Origin: Bacteroides ndongoniae
Lineage (GTDB): Bacteria; Bacteroidota; Bacteroidia; Bacteroidales; Bacteroidaceae
Assembly (NCBI RefSeq): GCF_900108345.1
Contig: NZ_FNVV01000014.1
Span: 1,535,664-1,599,663 of the forward strand
Length of the DNA stretch: 64,000 bases
Direction of reading: 5' to 3'
Shown in pieces: positions 42,290 through 51,279 of this stretch. Each line of letters starts with the position of its first letter. Position 1 is the stretch's first letter. The notes under the pieces were generated by a model. It ran no database searches and had not been told where the DNA came from. It was given only the letters and a program-made list of their open reading frames with translations. The position numbers and the translations under genes are program-made.

Positions 42290-42862
42290 ATGCTGAACAT
42301 TGTAATTTTCGGTGCCCCCGGTTCCGGTAAGGGCACACAAAGCGAGAGAATTGTAGCTAAGTATGGCATTAACCACATCTCCACGGGGGACGTGCTGCGT
42401 GCCGAAATAAAGAACGGTACCGAGCTGGGAAAGACAGCCAAGGGATACATCGACCAGGGACAACTCCTCCCCGACAACCTGATTATCGACATCCTGGCTT
42501 CCACGCTCGATAGCTTCAAGGATTCGAAAGGCGTCATTTTCGACGGCTTCCCACGTACCATCGCACAAGCCGAAGCATTGAAGAAGATGCTGGCCGAGCG
42601 CGGACAACAGGTGAGCATAATGCTCGACCTCGACGTGCCCGAAGACGAACTGATGAAACGCCTCATCCTGCGCGGACAGCAGTCAGGCCGTGCCGACGAT
42701 AACGAAGAGACCATCAAGAAGCGCCTCACCGTTTATCACAGCCAGACCGCTCCGCTGATCGACTGGTACAAGCAGGAAGGCCTCTACGCCCACATCAACG
42801 GACTGGGCGAACTGGAGACTATCACAGCTGATATCTGCAAGGCTATCGATGCTGTGAAGTAA
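42290..42862 (+). CDS. adk: Adenylate kinase
   Basis: A 190-residue enzyme (ATP + AMP to 2 ADP). P-loop FGAPGSGKGTQSERI at residues 6-20; HISTGDVLR and FDGFPRTIAQAE bind AMP; LRGQQSGRADDNEETI is the short LID, so this is the short, non-zinc form normal in Bacteroidetes. Confidence 0.97.
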   Translation: MLNIVIFGAPGSGKGTQSERIVAKYGINHISTGDVLRAEIKNGTELGKTAKGYIDQGQLLPDNLIIDILASTLDSFKDSKGVIFDGFPRTIAQAEALKKMLAERGQQVSIMLDLDVPEDELMKRLILRGQQSGRADDNEETIKKRLTVYHSQTAPLIDWYKQEGLYAHINGLGELETITADICKAIDAVK

Positions 42863-42877
42863 AAAGAAACAAAATAC

Positions 42878-42904
42878 GGGGCTGAATACTTAATATTCAG
42901 CCCC
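42878..42904. terminator. Bidirectional terminator adk / TIKI-like gene
   Basis: GGGGCTGAATA pairs with TATTCAGCCCC around a 5-nt loop between convergent genes. Confidence 0.8.
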
Positions 42905-42921
42905 TATTCATATCTTCTCCG

Positions 42922-43713
42922 TCAATACTCCCAATATTCTTTCAACCCCCATTCATCCGACTCACTTTTAAGTAGCCTCATCAGGGCAGGTTTATGTTCT
43001 ATGCCCACGAGCACCACTACCCGTCTGCCAGGGAAAGTAACAACCGTCCGTCGTATATTAGCGGCCATTATCTCATTCCGTTTCCACCAATGTGCTGCCC
43101 ATAGCTTGGCAAAATCCAACCAATGAGAAAGATTTGGTGTATGCTCCACCACGGACACCAGTTTGGGATAAAGAATCTGCTCACGTAGAGAAAGATAACC
43201 CATCGTCATGCTGGAATTCATATCTCTTGCCGAAGCAAATTTCATACCATTGTAATCCATTACTTGAAGCACCAATTCTACGTCCTCTTGCGCCCGCTTA
43301 TCCAGCCTGCCTTCTCGATAACAGGCCAACACATCAAGCCACATACTATCCTGCCTTTCAAAATAGCGATGCTCACGATACCACGCATTACGCCCTGACA
43401 CGTCAAACGGACGCAACAAAGCTCCTTGTTCCGTCTGATAACGATGTGCAGCAATGTTTTCATTCGTGGAAAGCAGATCGGGAAAACGCTCCAAGTCGAA
43501 ACGGAAGTCACTGTCAAAAAATGCAGTGTCCAATTCTATCAGTACCACATCAGCATCCGCTTGGCAAAGAATCCGATAGACGGTGTCGCTATCAAAATAC
43601 GAACGGGGACTGTGAACAGTACCCACAATGCAAAGTTCCGTCTTCTTCTGAGCCTGTGCCATGTACAGACAACAACTCAACAACAAACAAAAAACTATCC
43701 TCAGTTTCATCAT
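42922..43713 (-). CDS. Secreted TraB/TIKI-like superfamily protein
   Basis: 263 residues with a signal peptide (MMKLRIVFCLLLSCCLYMAQA). LCIVGTVHSPRSYFDSDTVY and DADVVLIELDTAFF (two GxxH/ELD-type motifs) and VVVLVGIEHKPALMRLL near the C-terminus fit the EreA/ChaN/TraB/TIKI fold, which includes metalloproteases and haem-binding proteins. The activity here is unknown. It overlaps the HU-like gene by 4 bp. Confidence 0.65.
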   Translation of the reverse strand: MMKLRIVFCLLLSCCLYMAQAQKKTELCIVGTVHSPRSYFDSDTVYRILCQADADVVLIELDTAFFDSDFRFDLERFPDLLSTNENIAAHRYQTEQGALLRPFDVSGRNAWYREHRYFERQDSMWLDVLACYREGRLDKRAQEDVELVLQVMDYNGMKFASARDMNSSMTMGYLSLREQILYPKLVSVVEHTPNLSHWLDFAKLWAAHWWKRNEIMAANIRRTVVTFPGRRVVVLVGIEHKPALMRLLKSESDEWGLKEYWEY

Positions 43714-44117
43714 CTTATTTTCTTTTCAATGTTCAGCTCCGTCCACTCCACCCTGTCAGGCACCAGCGTGCGCCCCGTCACCTTGCCGTTCTGCTCGCGC
43801 TGATATTCGGGGATGAAGCGCACCTGCAGTTTCGAGAACTGCTGACCCGATACTTCTTCGGGCGTATCCACCCCTTGCCCTTCGGCACGACCGGTCAGGT
43901 AGAACGTGCCTACCCCTTTCAGCTTCACAGAATAGCCTGCCTCCAGCATACTGCCAAGCACCTCGCCCAGCCCCACCAGCACGGCGTACGTATCGCCCTT
44001 GCTAACGGTCGAAATGCGCGAAAGCCGTTCGGCCACCTGATCCGTATCCATGGTTCCTACCGTAAACGAACGCGGATACCACTTGCCGTTCATCTTCTGT
44101 TTCTTGTAAAAAGCCAT
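43710..44117 (-). CDS. HU-family DNA-binding protein (extended type)
   Basis: A 135-residue protein with the HU/IHF core (QVAERLSRISTVSKGDTYAV, LGEVLGSMLEAGYSVKLKGV, GTFYLTGRAEG) and a longer C-terminus ending LNIEKKIR, as in the Bacteroidetes HU-HIG proteins. It bends or compacts DNA. Translationally coupled to the TIKI-like gene. Palindromic repeats lie 100-160 bp upstream. Confidence 0.85.
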   Translation of the reverse strand: MAFYKKQKMNGKWYPRSFTVGTMDTDQVAERLSRISTVSKGDTYAVLVGLGEVLGSMLEAGYSVKLKGVGTFYLTGRAEGQGVDTPEEVSGQQFSKLQVRFIPEYQREQNGKVTGRTLVPDRVEWTELNIEKKIR

Positions 44118-44217
44118 ATCTTTATCATTTAAATGTTATTGTCCACTCCCCCTCCACCGCCGGCTTGGCCATCCCCGCCTGCCGACCGTACAGGGCTTTC
44201 CTTATACCTTTAATAGG

Positions 44218-44278
44218 AATCATCCGGGATGATTGGTAGAATCATCCGCAATGATTATAGGAATCATCCCGGATGATT
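44218..44278. repeat. Three 17-bp palindromes at exact 22-bp spacing
   Basis: AATCATCCGGGATGATT (44218), AATCATCCGCAATGATT (44240) and AATCATCCCGGATGATT (44262), each starting 22 bp after the last. Two helical turns of spacing suggest a cooperatively bound operator array. It stands between the HU-like gene (start 44117, minus) and the promoter TATCTTTG at 44364-44371 of the AbiE-like pair. Confidence 0.7.
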
Positions 44279-44363
44279 CCTTCTTCACTTGCAAAGATAA
44301 TATACGAAAGGCAGATATGCAAGACGGATGAGTCAGTATCATAGCATTATAGGAAATTATTTG

Positions 44364-44371
44364 TATCTTTG
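44364..44371 (+). promoter_or_regulatory. Promoter -7 box of AbiE-like pair
   Basis: TATCTTTG, 22 bp before the ATG at 44394. Confidence 0.6.
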
Positions 44372-44393
44372 CAGATGAAAACAAGAATGCGAT

Positions 44394-44699
44394 ATGAACG
44401 GAAAGAACTGTATCGAACGACTCTCGCCCGTACTCCTGTGGGATATTGATCCCGAAAAAGCGGACATGGACACTTGTCCGCAACAGATTATCGTACGCGT
44501 ACTGGAATACGGCACACTGGAGGACTGGCGCCTCATCCGTTCCTATTATGGACTGGACAAAATCGTTGAATGCTGCAAGCAGGCACGTTCGCTCGACCCC
44601 GTAGCGTTGTCGTTCATCTGCTGCATATCGCACACAAGGAAGGAGGAATACAGATGTTATCATACCGCACAGTCGAACCCCACACCCTGGAATTGCTGA
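44394..44699 (+). CDS. DUF6922-like protein, probable partner of AbiEii-like toxin
   Basis: A 101-residue protein (SPVLLWDIDPEKADMDTCPQ, IIVRVLEYGTLEDWRLIRSY, YGLDKIVE) of the small helical type that precedes AbiEii-like nucleotidyltransferases in Bacteroidetes. Its last 46 bp overlap the next gene, so they are expressed together. An antitoxin role is inferred from arrangement. Confidence 0.65.
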   Translation: MNGKNCIERLSPVLLWDIDPEKADMDTCPQQIIVRVLEYGTLEDWRLIRSYYGLDKIVECCKQARSLDPVALSFICCISHTRKEEYRCYHTAQSNPTPWNC

Positions 44700-45268
44700 A
44701 GAAGCTGATGGCAGCCAAATGCCTGTCGGGTACAAGGTTGGTGGGCGGAACCGGTCTTGCCCTCCAGTACGGACATCGCATGTCGGTAGATATTGATCTG
44801 TTCGGGGAAATGGAAGACAACGATGAAGCCATTAAGGACGTTCTGCGCCAAGCGGGGCAACTGACCATCCTGAAGGAATCTAAAGACATCAAAATCTATG
44901 TCATAGACCGCATCAAGTTGGATATCATCCATTATGCCTATCCATGGATTGCTCCCTGCATCGAAGAGGATGGTATCCGCCTGGCATCTCCCGAGGACAT
45001 CGCCGCAATGAAAGTCAATGCCATCGAAGGGCGTGGAACGAAAAAAGATTTCATTGACATGTATAGTCTGTTACAGCATTATACATTAGAAGAAATCCTG
45101 AAATTCTACCAGCAGAAATATCCCGAACATTCCATCTTCCGGGCACTGATGAGTCTATCCTACTTCGAGGATGCCGATACACAACTGATGCCCAAGATGT
45201 TTATACAGACCACCTGGGAAGAAATGAAGGCCGACATACAAAAACAAGTAGAAGCCTATTCCCGTTAA
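44654..45268 (+). CDS. AbiEii-like nucleotidyltransferase
   Basis: 204 residues from ATG 44654, which has a strong purine-rich site (AGGAGG) 8 bp upstream. LVGGTGLALQYGHRMSVDID is the DNA-polymerase-beta-type nucleotidyltransferase core (GG...S.D.D) of the AbiEii family, toxins of type IV toxin-antitoxin and phage-abortive systems; KLDIIHYAYPW and EDIAAMKVNAIEGRGTKKDF are further family segments. It sits as a small accessory insertion in a core gene block. Confidence 0.82.
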   Translation: MLSYRTVEPHTLELLKKLMAAKCLSGTRLVGGTGLALQYGHRMSVDIDLFGEMEDNDEAIKDVLRQAGQLTILKESKDIKIYVIDRIKLDIIHYAYPWIAPCIEEDGIRLASPEDIAAMKVNAIEGRGTKKDFIDMYSLLQHYTLEEILKFYQQKYPEHSIFRALMSLSYFEDADTQLMPKMFIQTTWEEMKADIQKQVEAYSR

Positions 45269-45298
45269 ATAGATAATAATCATTAATATCGAGACATT

Positions 45299-46480
45299 AT
45301 GGCAGAATCGAACTTTGTAGACTACGTAAAGATATATTGCCGCTCAGGCAAGGGCGGACGGGGCTCCACACACATGCGCCGTGCCAAGTACGTGCCCAAC
45401 GGAGGACCCGACGGCGGCGATGGCGGACGCGGCGGACACGTCATCCTGCGCGGAAACCGCAACTACTGGACCTTGCTTCACCTGCGCTACGACCGCCACA
45501 TCATGGCCGGACACGGCGAAAGCGGATCAAAGAACCGCAGCTTCGGCAAGGACGGCGAGGACAAGATTATCGAAGTGCCCTGTGGAACCGTGGTGTACAA
45601 CGCCGAGACGGGCGAGTACATCTGCGACGTCACCGAACACGGGCAGGAAGTCATCCTGCTGAAGGGCGGACGCGGCGGACTGGGCAACTGGCACTTCAAG
45701 ACAGCCACCCGACAGGCACCACGCTTTGCGCAACCCGGCGAACCGATGCAGGAAATGACCGTCATCATGGAGCTGAAGCTGCTGGCCGACGTCGGACTGG
45801 TGGGCTTCCCCAACGCAGGCAAGTCAACCCTGCTCTCGGCCCTGTCGTCGGCCAAACCGAAGATAGCCAACTACCCGTTCACCACGATGGAACCCAATCT
45901 GGGCATCGTCTCCTACCGCGACGGCAAGTCGTTCGTCATGGCCGACATTCCCGGCATCATCGAAGGAGCCAGCGAAGGACGCGGACTGGGTCTGCGCTTC
46001 CTGCGCCACATCGAACGCAACTCGCTGCTGCTGTTCATGGTGCCCGCCGACAGCGACGACATCACCCGTGAATACAACATTCTGCTGAACGAGCTAAAGA
46101 ACTTCAACCCCGAAATGCTGGACAAGCAGCGCGTACTGGCCATCACCAAGTGCGACATGCTGGACCAGGAACTGATGGACGAGATAGAGCCGACCCTGCC
46201 CCAAGACGTGCCTCACGTGTTCATCTCCGCCATTTCGGGTCTCGGCATCAACGTGCTGAAGGACATCCTGTGGGAAGAACTGAACAAGGAAAGCAACAAG
46301 ATTGAGGGCAAGATAGAAAGCATCGCCCACCGTCCCAAGGACATGAGCCACCTGAAGGAAGAACTGGCCGACGAAGGCGAAGACGAAGACCTCAGCATCG
46401 AATACGTGGACGAGGACGACGTGGAAGACCTCGAAGACTTCGAATACGAAGAAGAAGACTGGGAGGACGACAAGCAATGA
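45299..46480 (+). CDS. obgE: Obg GTPase (CgtA)
   Basis: A 393-residue ribosome-assembly GTPase. Glycine-rich Obg domain residues 1-158 (FVDYVKIYCRSGKGGRGSTH, GGPDGGDGGRGGHV); G1 GLVGFPNAGKSTLL, G3 DIPGII, G4 TKCD; strongly acidic C-terminal tail typical of Bacteroidetes. Coupled to pgeF by a 4-bp overlap. Confidence 0.97.
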   Translation: MAESNFVDYVKIYCRSGKGGRGSTHMRRAKYVPNGGPDGGDGGRGGHVILRGNRNYWTLLHLRYDRHIMAGHGESGSKNRSFGKDGEDKIIEVPCGTVVYNAETGEYICDVTEHGQEVILLKGGRGGLGNWHFKTATRQAPRFAQPGEPMQEMTVIMELKLLADVGLVGFPNAGKSTLLSALSSAKPKIANYPFTTMEPNLGIVSYRDGKSFVMADIPGIIEGASEGRGLGLRFLRHIERNSLLLFMVPADSDDITREYNILLNELKNFNPEMLDKQRVLAITKCDMLDQELMDEIEPTLPQDVPHVFISAISGLGINVLKDILWEELNKESNKIEGKIESIAHRPKDMSHLKEELADEGEDEDLSIEYVDEDDVEDLEDFEYEEEDWEDDKQ

Positions 46481-47289
46481 GCCGTCTCAGCCCCGACAAG
46501 CGAATGTTGGAGTATGCACTAAACAGTGCATGCCCCGACATTTTTGCATTCAGCACCACCCGTCACGGCGGCATCAGCACAGGCACATACGCCTCGCTGA
46601 ACTGCACGCCCTACACAGGCGACACTGCCGAGAACGTCTGCCGCAACCGGGAACTGCTTCTGCAAGCCATGCCGCAACGCCCGCAGGAACTTATCATCCC
46701 CTGGCAGACACACGGCACAGCCTCCCTCGTCATCGACACCGACTATCTGCAGGCCGACCCGCAGACACGGCACGACCGCCTGCAAGGCATCGACGCCCTC
46801 ATCACCCGCGAGCCGGGCATCTGCCTTTGCATCTCGACGGCCGACTGCATACCTATTTTATTATACGACCGCCGACATCGTGTCGTCGCTGCCGTCCATG
46901 CCGGCTGGCGGGGCACAGTAGGCCGCATCGCCCTGCACACATTGGAGCGGATGCAGACCCTCTACGGCACCGAGGGCAAAGACGTGCATGCCATCATCGG
47001 CCCCGGTATCTCGCTCGCCGCCTTCGAGGTGGGCGAAGAGGTGTACGAAGCCTTCCGCGCTGCCGGCTTCCCCATGCCTTACATCGCCGAATGGAGGAAC
47101 GACACCCACAAGCATCACATCGACCTGTGGGCTGCCAACCAGCTGCAACTGCTGGACTTCGGTCTACCCGCCACCCAGATAGAGACTGCCGGCATTTGCA
47201 CCTACACCCGTCACGAAGATTTCTTCTCCGCCCGCCGGTTGGGAATCAAGTCGGGGCGTATGCTGTCGGGCATCATGCTGAAAGCGTAA
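46477..47289 (+). CDS. pgeF: Peptidoglycan editing factor PgeF (laccase-domain, YfiH)
   Basis: A 270-residue protein. FSTTRHGGISTGTYASLN, TADCIPILLYD and VVAAVHAGWRGTVGRI are family hallmarks with the metal-binding His and Cys; the C-terminal CTYTRHEDFFSARR is also conserved. YfiH removes mis-incorporated residues from cell-wall precursors in E. coli and binds purine nucleosides in relatives. Starts on ATGA with obgE. Confidence 0.93.
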   Translation: MSRLSPDKRMLEYALNSACPDIFAFSTTRHGGISTGTYASLNCTPYTGDTAENVCRNRELLLQAMPQRPQELIIPWQTHGTASLVIDTDYLQADPQTRHDRLQGIDALITREPGICLCISTADCIPILLYDRRHRVVAAVHAGWRGTVGRIALHTLERMQTLYGTEGKDVHAIIGPGISLAAFEVGEEVYEAFRAAGFPMPYIAEWRNDTHKHHIDLWAANQLQLLDFGLPATQIETAGICTYTRHEDFFSARRLGIKSGRMLSGIMLKA

Positions 47290-47506
47290 GAACAGCTTTG
47301 CCCAACCGCCCGTGCGGCAAGCCGCAATCATAATAAATACTAATAGTAGTCCGGTTTGGAGTTTTTTACGTACTTTTGAATTCCTTTATCGAACAAGGCT
47401 GAAGCAGTATGCCTTTGGCAACCGGCGGACATCAGTTCCTCAAGGTCCTATCGCACTGCTACAGAGCTGCAAACAATAGAATCGGAACATCATTGAACCA
47501 GAAAAG

Positions 47507-48775
47507 ATGAAAAGACAAACAAACCGGACGAGAGTACTCTGCACTTGCATAGGCCTTATCGCATGCCTCGTGACAGGAATGCCGCTCGCCGCGCAACATA
47601 CCGGCAACCATACCCTCCCGACGGATACGTCCGCTTGTAGCCAACCGAGCGTATCCAGAAAGCTCACCCATCAGCTCGGCATCGACTTCCGCCCTGCCTA
47701 CGTAGTACCTACCAACGACTTTTTCGACGGAGACAACTCCACGGGGCAACCCATACGCAACGTGTGGTCGGTGCACCTGAAGTACGCTTTCCGCTTTAAT
47801 AAGGATTCAAGGATGGGACGGCTTTATCCGCACGCTTATCAGGGCATCGGCGTGTCGTACAACCACTTCGACAACCGTCCGCCCATCGGAAGCCCCGTCG
47901 CTGTCTACGCCTTTCAAGGCTCACGCATCGCCCGACTGTCGCCCACTCTCTCGCTGGACTACGAATGGAACTTCGGCGCTTCCTTCGGGTGGGAGAAGTA
48001 TCACGTACCCGAGGACGGATCACAAGTGCTGGGCTACAACGACGTGGTAGGCTCGAAGATCAATGCCTACATCAATCTGGGCTTCTTCCTGAACTGGCAA
48101 ATCAATCCCCAATGGAACCTGACAGCGGGAATCGACCTGACCCACTACTCCAACGGAAACACCCATTACCCGAACAGCGGAGTGAACCCTGTAGGCGGGC
48201 GAATCGGCCTGGTACGGACCTTCGGAGCAGAAAACAGTACTCCGACAGGCAACTCCGGACAGCTTCTGCCGAACGATTTCCACCCCCACTTCAGCTACGA
48301 CCTCGTCGTATATGGAGCGACACGCAAACGGGGATACATCGACGACTACAACATGGGACATCTGATACCCGGCTCGTTCGGCATTGTCGGCCTCAACTTC
48401 AACCCGATGTACGACTTCAACAAGTATTTCCGGGCAGGCATCTCGCTCGATGCCCAGTTTGACGAAAGCGCCAACCTGCAGGGACATTATGCCGGAGGGA
48501 CTGACGACGATCCGAAATTCTACCGGCCACCCTTCCGCGAACAGTTTGCCGTAGGCCTGTCGGCACGTGCCGAACTGGTCATGCCCATTTTCTCAGTCAA
48601 CATCGGTATCGGGCACAACGTGCTCTACAAAGGAAAGGACACCAGGGGCTTCTATCAGATACTGGCACTGAAGACATTCCTTACCCGCAACCTCTTCCTT
48701 CATACGGGCTATCAGCTCAGCAAGTTCAAAGACCCCAACAACCTGATGCTGGGCTTGGGATGGCGATTCAGATAA
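47507..48775 (+). CDS. PagL-like acyloxyacyl hydrolase, outer membrane
   Basis: A 422-residue protein with signal peptide (LIACLVTGMPLAA). The beta-barrel region carries LTAGIDLTHYSNGNTHYPN, where H-x-S-N-G is the active-site motif of lipid A 3-O-deacylase PagL, and the strand LNLGFFLNW-like pattern before it. It is longer than enterobacterial PagL, as usual in Bacteroidetes. It probably trims acyl chains of lipid A in the outer membrane. The promoter TACTTTTG at 47371-47378 is a candidate. Confidence 0.8.
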   Translation: MKRQTNRTRVLCTCIGLIACLVTGMPLAAQHTGNHTLPTDTSACSQPSVSRKLTHQLGIDFRPAYVVPTNDFFDGDNSTGQPIRNVWSVHLKYAFRFNKDSRMGRLYPHAYQGIGVSYNHFDNRPPIGSPVAVYAFQGSRIARLSPTLSLDYEWNFGASFGWEKYHVPEDGSQVLGYNDVVGSKINAYINLGFFLNWQINPQWNLTAGIDLTHYSNGNTHYPNSGVNPVGGRIGLVRTFGAENSTPTGNSGQLLPNDFHPHFSYDLVVYGATRKRGYIDDYNMGHLIPGSFGIVGLNFNPMYDFNKYFRAGISLDAQFDESANLQGHYAGGTDDDPKFYRPPFREQFAVGLSARAELVMPIFSVNIGIGHNVLYKGKDTRGFYQILALKTFLTRNLFLHTGYQLSKFKDPNNLMLGLGWRFR

Positions 48776-48823
48776 ACGAAAAGAAAAGTGAGGCCCGCCG
48801 GAAGAACATAGCCGATAAAAACG

Positions 48824-48831
48824 TACTTTTG
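48824..48831 (+). promoter_or_regulatory. Promoter -7 box of B3/4 gene
   Basis: TACTTTTG, 41 bp before the ATG at 48873. Confidence 0.5.
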
Positions 48832-48872
48832 CACTTTGAGAAATAAATATGACATAAACATCAGAATACATC

Positions 48873-49541
48873 ATGTATCAACTCACATTATCCGAAGAAC
48901 TGAAATCGCGCTGCCCCGAATACCGCGGAGCAGCCGTCTATGCCGAAGTCATCAACACGCCCTACAGCGAGGGACTTTGGCAGGAAATCGATATATTCAC
49001 CCAAGAACTGAGGGCTAACGAAACAACCGACGGCATCAAACAGCAACCTGCCATTGCCGCCACCCGCGAGGCCTACCGCCGATGCGGCAAAGATCCCAGC
49101 CGCTACCGTCCCTCGGCTGAAGCCCTGCGCCGACGTCTGCTCCGCGGACTCGAACTGTACCGCATTGATACGCTGGTCGATCTCATCAACCTCGTCTCGC
49201 TACGCACAGGCTACAGCATCGGCGGCTTCGATGCCGACAAGATACAAGGCACCAACCTTTGTTTAGGCATCGGACGTGCCGGTGAACCGTTTGAAGGCAT
49301 CGGACGTGGCGTACTCAACATCGAAGGACTGCCCGTCTTCCGCGATACCGTGGGAGGCATCGGTACCCCAACCAGCGACAACGAACGCACCAAGATGGAT
49401 GTCGGTACCCGCCACATACTGGCCGTCATCAACGGCTACGACGGCGACACGGCCCGTCTGCAACAGGCTGCCGAAATGACACAAGAACTCTTAAGAAAAT
49501 ACGCTTCTTCCGATGGGGGAAGCATCTGCTACTTCGAATGA
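48873..49541 (+). CDS. B3/4-domain protein (PheT-like tRNA-binding domain)
   Basis: A 222-residue stand-alone B3/4 domain (ALRRRLLRGLELYRIDTLVD, LINLVSLRTGYSIGGFDADK, GRGVLNIEGLPVFRDTVGG), related to the editing region of phenylalanyl-tRNA synthetase beta. A trans-editing or amino-acid/tRNA quality role is likely. Overlaps the M23 gene by 4 bp. Confidence 0.85.
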   Translation: MYQLTLSEELKSRCPEYRGAAVYAEVINTPYSEGLWQEIDIFTQELRANETTDGIKQQPAIAATREAYRRCGKDPSRYRPSAEALRRRLLRGLELYRIDTLVDLINLVSLRTGYSIGGFDADKIQGTNLCLGIGRAGEPFEGIGRGVLNIEGLPVFRDTVGGIGTPTSDNERTKMDVGTRHILAVINGYDGDTARLQQAAEMTQELLRKYASSDGGSICYFE

Positions 49542-50170
49542 AAACATCGCTATTCATTATCCTTATCGGACTGCTGACGCTGAACGTCCACGCACAGGAA
49601 AAACCTCCGGTGTTCTCGAACATGGAGAAGAACCACATCCGGGTGGCCACTCCGGGACTGTTCGACAAAAGTAAAAGCATCCATATTCATCTGGACAGTC
49701 TGGCGCCAACCGACTACAGCTTCCCTCTGCCCGGCGGCAAAGTCATTTCGCCCTACGGACGGGGCGGCGGGCGACACACGGGTATCGATATCAAGACCCG
49801 TGCCAACGACACCATCCGTTGCGCTTTCAATGGCATTGTGCGTATGTCAAAGCCATATAGCGCCTATGGCAACGTCATCGTGGTGCGCCATCCTTCAGGG
49901 TTGGAAACCGTCTATAGCCACAACTCCAAGAATCTGGTGCAGAGCGGCGACACCGTAAAAGCCGGACAAGCCATTGCCCTGACCGGACGCACGGGTCGGG
50001 CAACGACCGAACACCTGCACTTCGAGACACGCATCAACGGACAGCATTTCAACCCCAATATCCTCTTCAATATGAAGACCGAAGCCTTGCGGCACGAATG
50101 CATCCGCTGCACCAAGAATGCGAACGGCATCGTCGTCAAGCCTGTATTGAAAAATAACACAGCAAAGTGA
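49538..50170 (+). CDS. M23-family peptidoglycan endopeptidase
   Basis: A 210-residue secreted protein (signal MKTSLFIILIGLLTLNVHA). The LytM domain shows SPYGRGGGRHTGIDIKTRA (zinc-binding His and Asp) and TTEHLHFETRI (HxH). It cleaves cross-links in the periplasm. A normal-length LytM protein with all zinc ligands. Confidence 0.92.
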   Translation: MKTSLFIILIGLLTLNVHAQEKPPVFSNMEKNHIRVATPGLFDKSKSIHIHLDSLAPTDYSFPLPGGKVISPYGRGGGRHTGIDIKTRANDTIRCAFNGIVRMSKPYSAYGNVIVVRHPSGLETVYSHNSKNLVQSGDTVKAGQAIALTGRTGRATTEHLHFETRINGQHFNPNILFNMKTEALRHECIRCTKNANGIVVKPVLKNNTAK

Positions 50171-50192
50171 TAGGGTTTTCCAAACGATTCAC

Positions 50193-50200
50193 TAACTTTG
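50193..50200 (+). promoter_or_regulatory. phoH promoter -7 box
   Basis: TAACTTTG, 32 bp before the phoH ATG at 50232. Confidence 0.6.
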
Positions 50201-50231
50201 CATTGCATTTCATGAACATTAAAACATATCA

Positions 50232-51266
50232 ATGATAGAAAAACTGATTGTCCTTGAAGATATCGACCCGGTCATCTTTTACGGTGTGAACAACACCAAC
50301 ATGCAACTGATAAAAGCCCTTTACCCCAAACTGCGCATCGTAGCGCGCGGCAACGTCATCAAAGTGCTGGGCGACGAAGAAGAAATGTGCGCCTTCGAGG
50401 AAAACATTACCAAACTGGAAAAATACTGCTCCGAATATAATTCGCTGAAAGAAGAAGTCATCATCGACATCATCAAAGGCAATGCCCCACAAGCCGAAAA
50501 GAGCGGCAACGTCATCGTGTTCAGCGTCACGGGCAAGCCTATCATTCCCCGAAGCGAAAACCAGCAGAAACTGGTAAATGCCTTCCATAAGAACGACATG
50601 GTGTTTGCCATCGGTCCTGCCGGATCGGGTAAGACTTATACCGCCATCGCCCTGGCTGTGCGTGCCCTGAAGAACAAGGAAATCAAAAAAATCATCCTCA
50701 GTCGCCCCGCCGTTGAAGCTGGCGAAAAACTCGGCTTCCTGCCCGGCGACATGAAAGACAAGATAGATCCGTACCTGCAACCGCTATACGATGCCTTGCA
50801 GGACATGATACCCGCTGCCAAACTGAAGGAATACATGGAGCTGAACATCATACAGATAGCCCCATTGGCCTTCATGCGTGGACGTACGCTGAACGATGCG
50901 GTCGTCATCCTCGACGAAGCACAGAACACCACCACCGCCCAAATCAAGATGTTCCTTACCCGTATGGGCATGAACACCAAGATGATTGTAACAGGCGACA
51001 TGACGCAGATTGACCTCCCCTCTTCACAAACCTCCGGCCTCGTACAAGCCCTGAAGATACTGAAAGGAGTGAAAGGCATCAGCTTCATCGAACTGAACAA
51101 GAAAGACATTGTGCGACACAAATTAGTTACTCAAATTGTAGAAGCGTACGAAAAGTTTGAAGCAGCTACAAGCTACAACAAGCTACGAGCTACAAGCAAA
51201 AAAGATATAATGAATGAAAAAGAAGGAACAAGTGGAGAGGCAACCACAACCGTCCCCCGTTCATAA
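50232..51266 (+). CDS. phoH: PhoH-family ATPase
   Basis: A 344-residue protein: Walker A AIGPAGSGKTYTAIA (about residues 132-146) and Walker B AVVILDEAQNTT, MIVTGDMTQIDLP sensor. PhoH-like proteins are RNA-associated P-loop NTPases. The natural end is probably near VTQIVEAYEKFEA; the last about 33 residues (from ATSYNKLRATSKK) are encoded by AGCTAC-type repeats and sequence linked to the next gene, so the tail appears acquired. Confidence 0.92.
   Translation: MIEKLIVLEDIDPVIFYGVNNTNMQLIKALYPKLRIVARGNVIKVLGDEEEMCAFEENITKLEKYCSEYNSLKEEVIIDIIKGNAPQAEKSGNVIVFSVTGKPIIPRSENQQKLVNAFHKNDMVFAIGPAGSGKTYTAIALAVRALKNKEIKKIILSRPAVEAGEKLGFLPGDMKDKIDPYLQPLYDALQDMIPAAKLKEYMELNIIQIAPLAFMRGRTLNDAVVILDEAQNTTTAQIKMFLTRMGMNTKMIVTGDMTQIDLPSSQTSGLVQALKILKGVKGISFIELNKKDIVRHKLVTQIVEAYEKFEAATSYNKLRATSKKDIMNEKEGTSGEATTTVPRS
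51164..51197. repeat. AGCTACAAGC-type repeats, left flank of four-helix-bundle gene
   Basis: Four overlapping AGCTACAA/AGCTACGA units inside the phoH 3' end. The last part (GCTACGAGCTACAAGC) is the inverted complement, apart from one or two bases, of GCTTGTAGCTCGTAAC in the right flank at 51651-51694. Confidence 0.75.
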
Positions 51267-51279
51267 CTAAATAAAAGTC

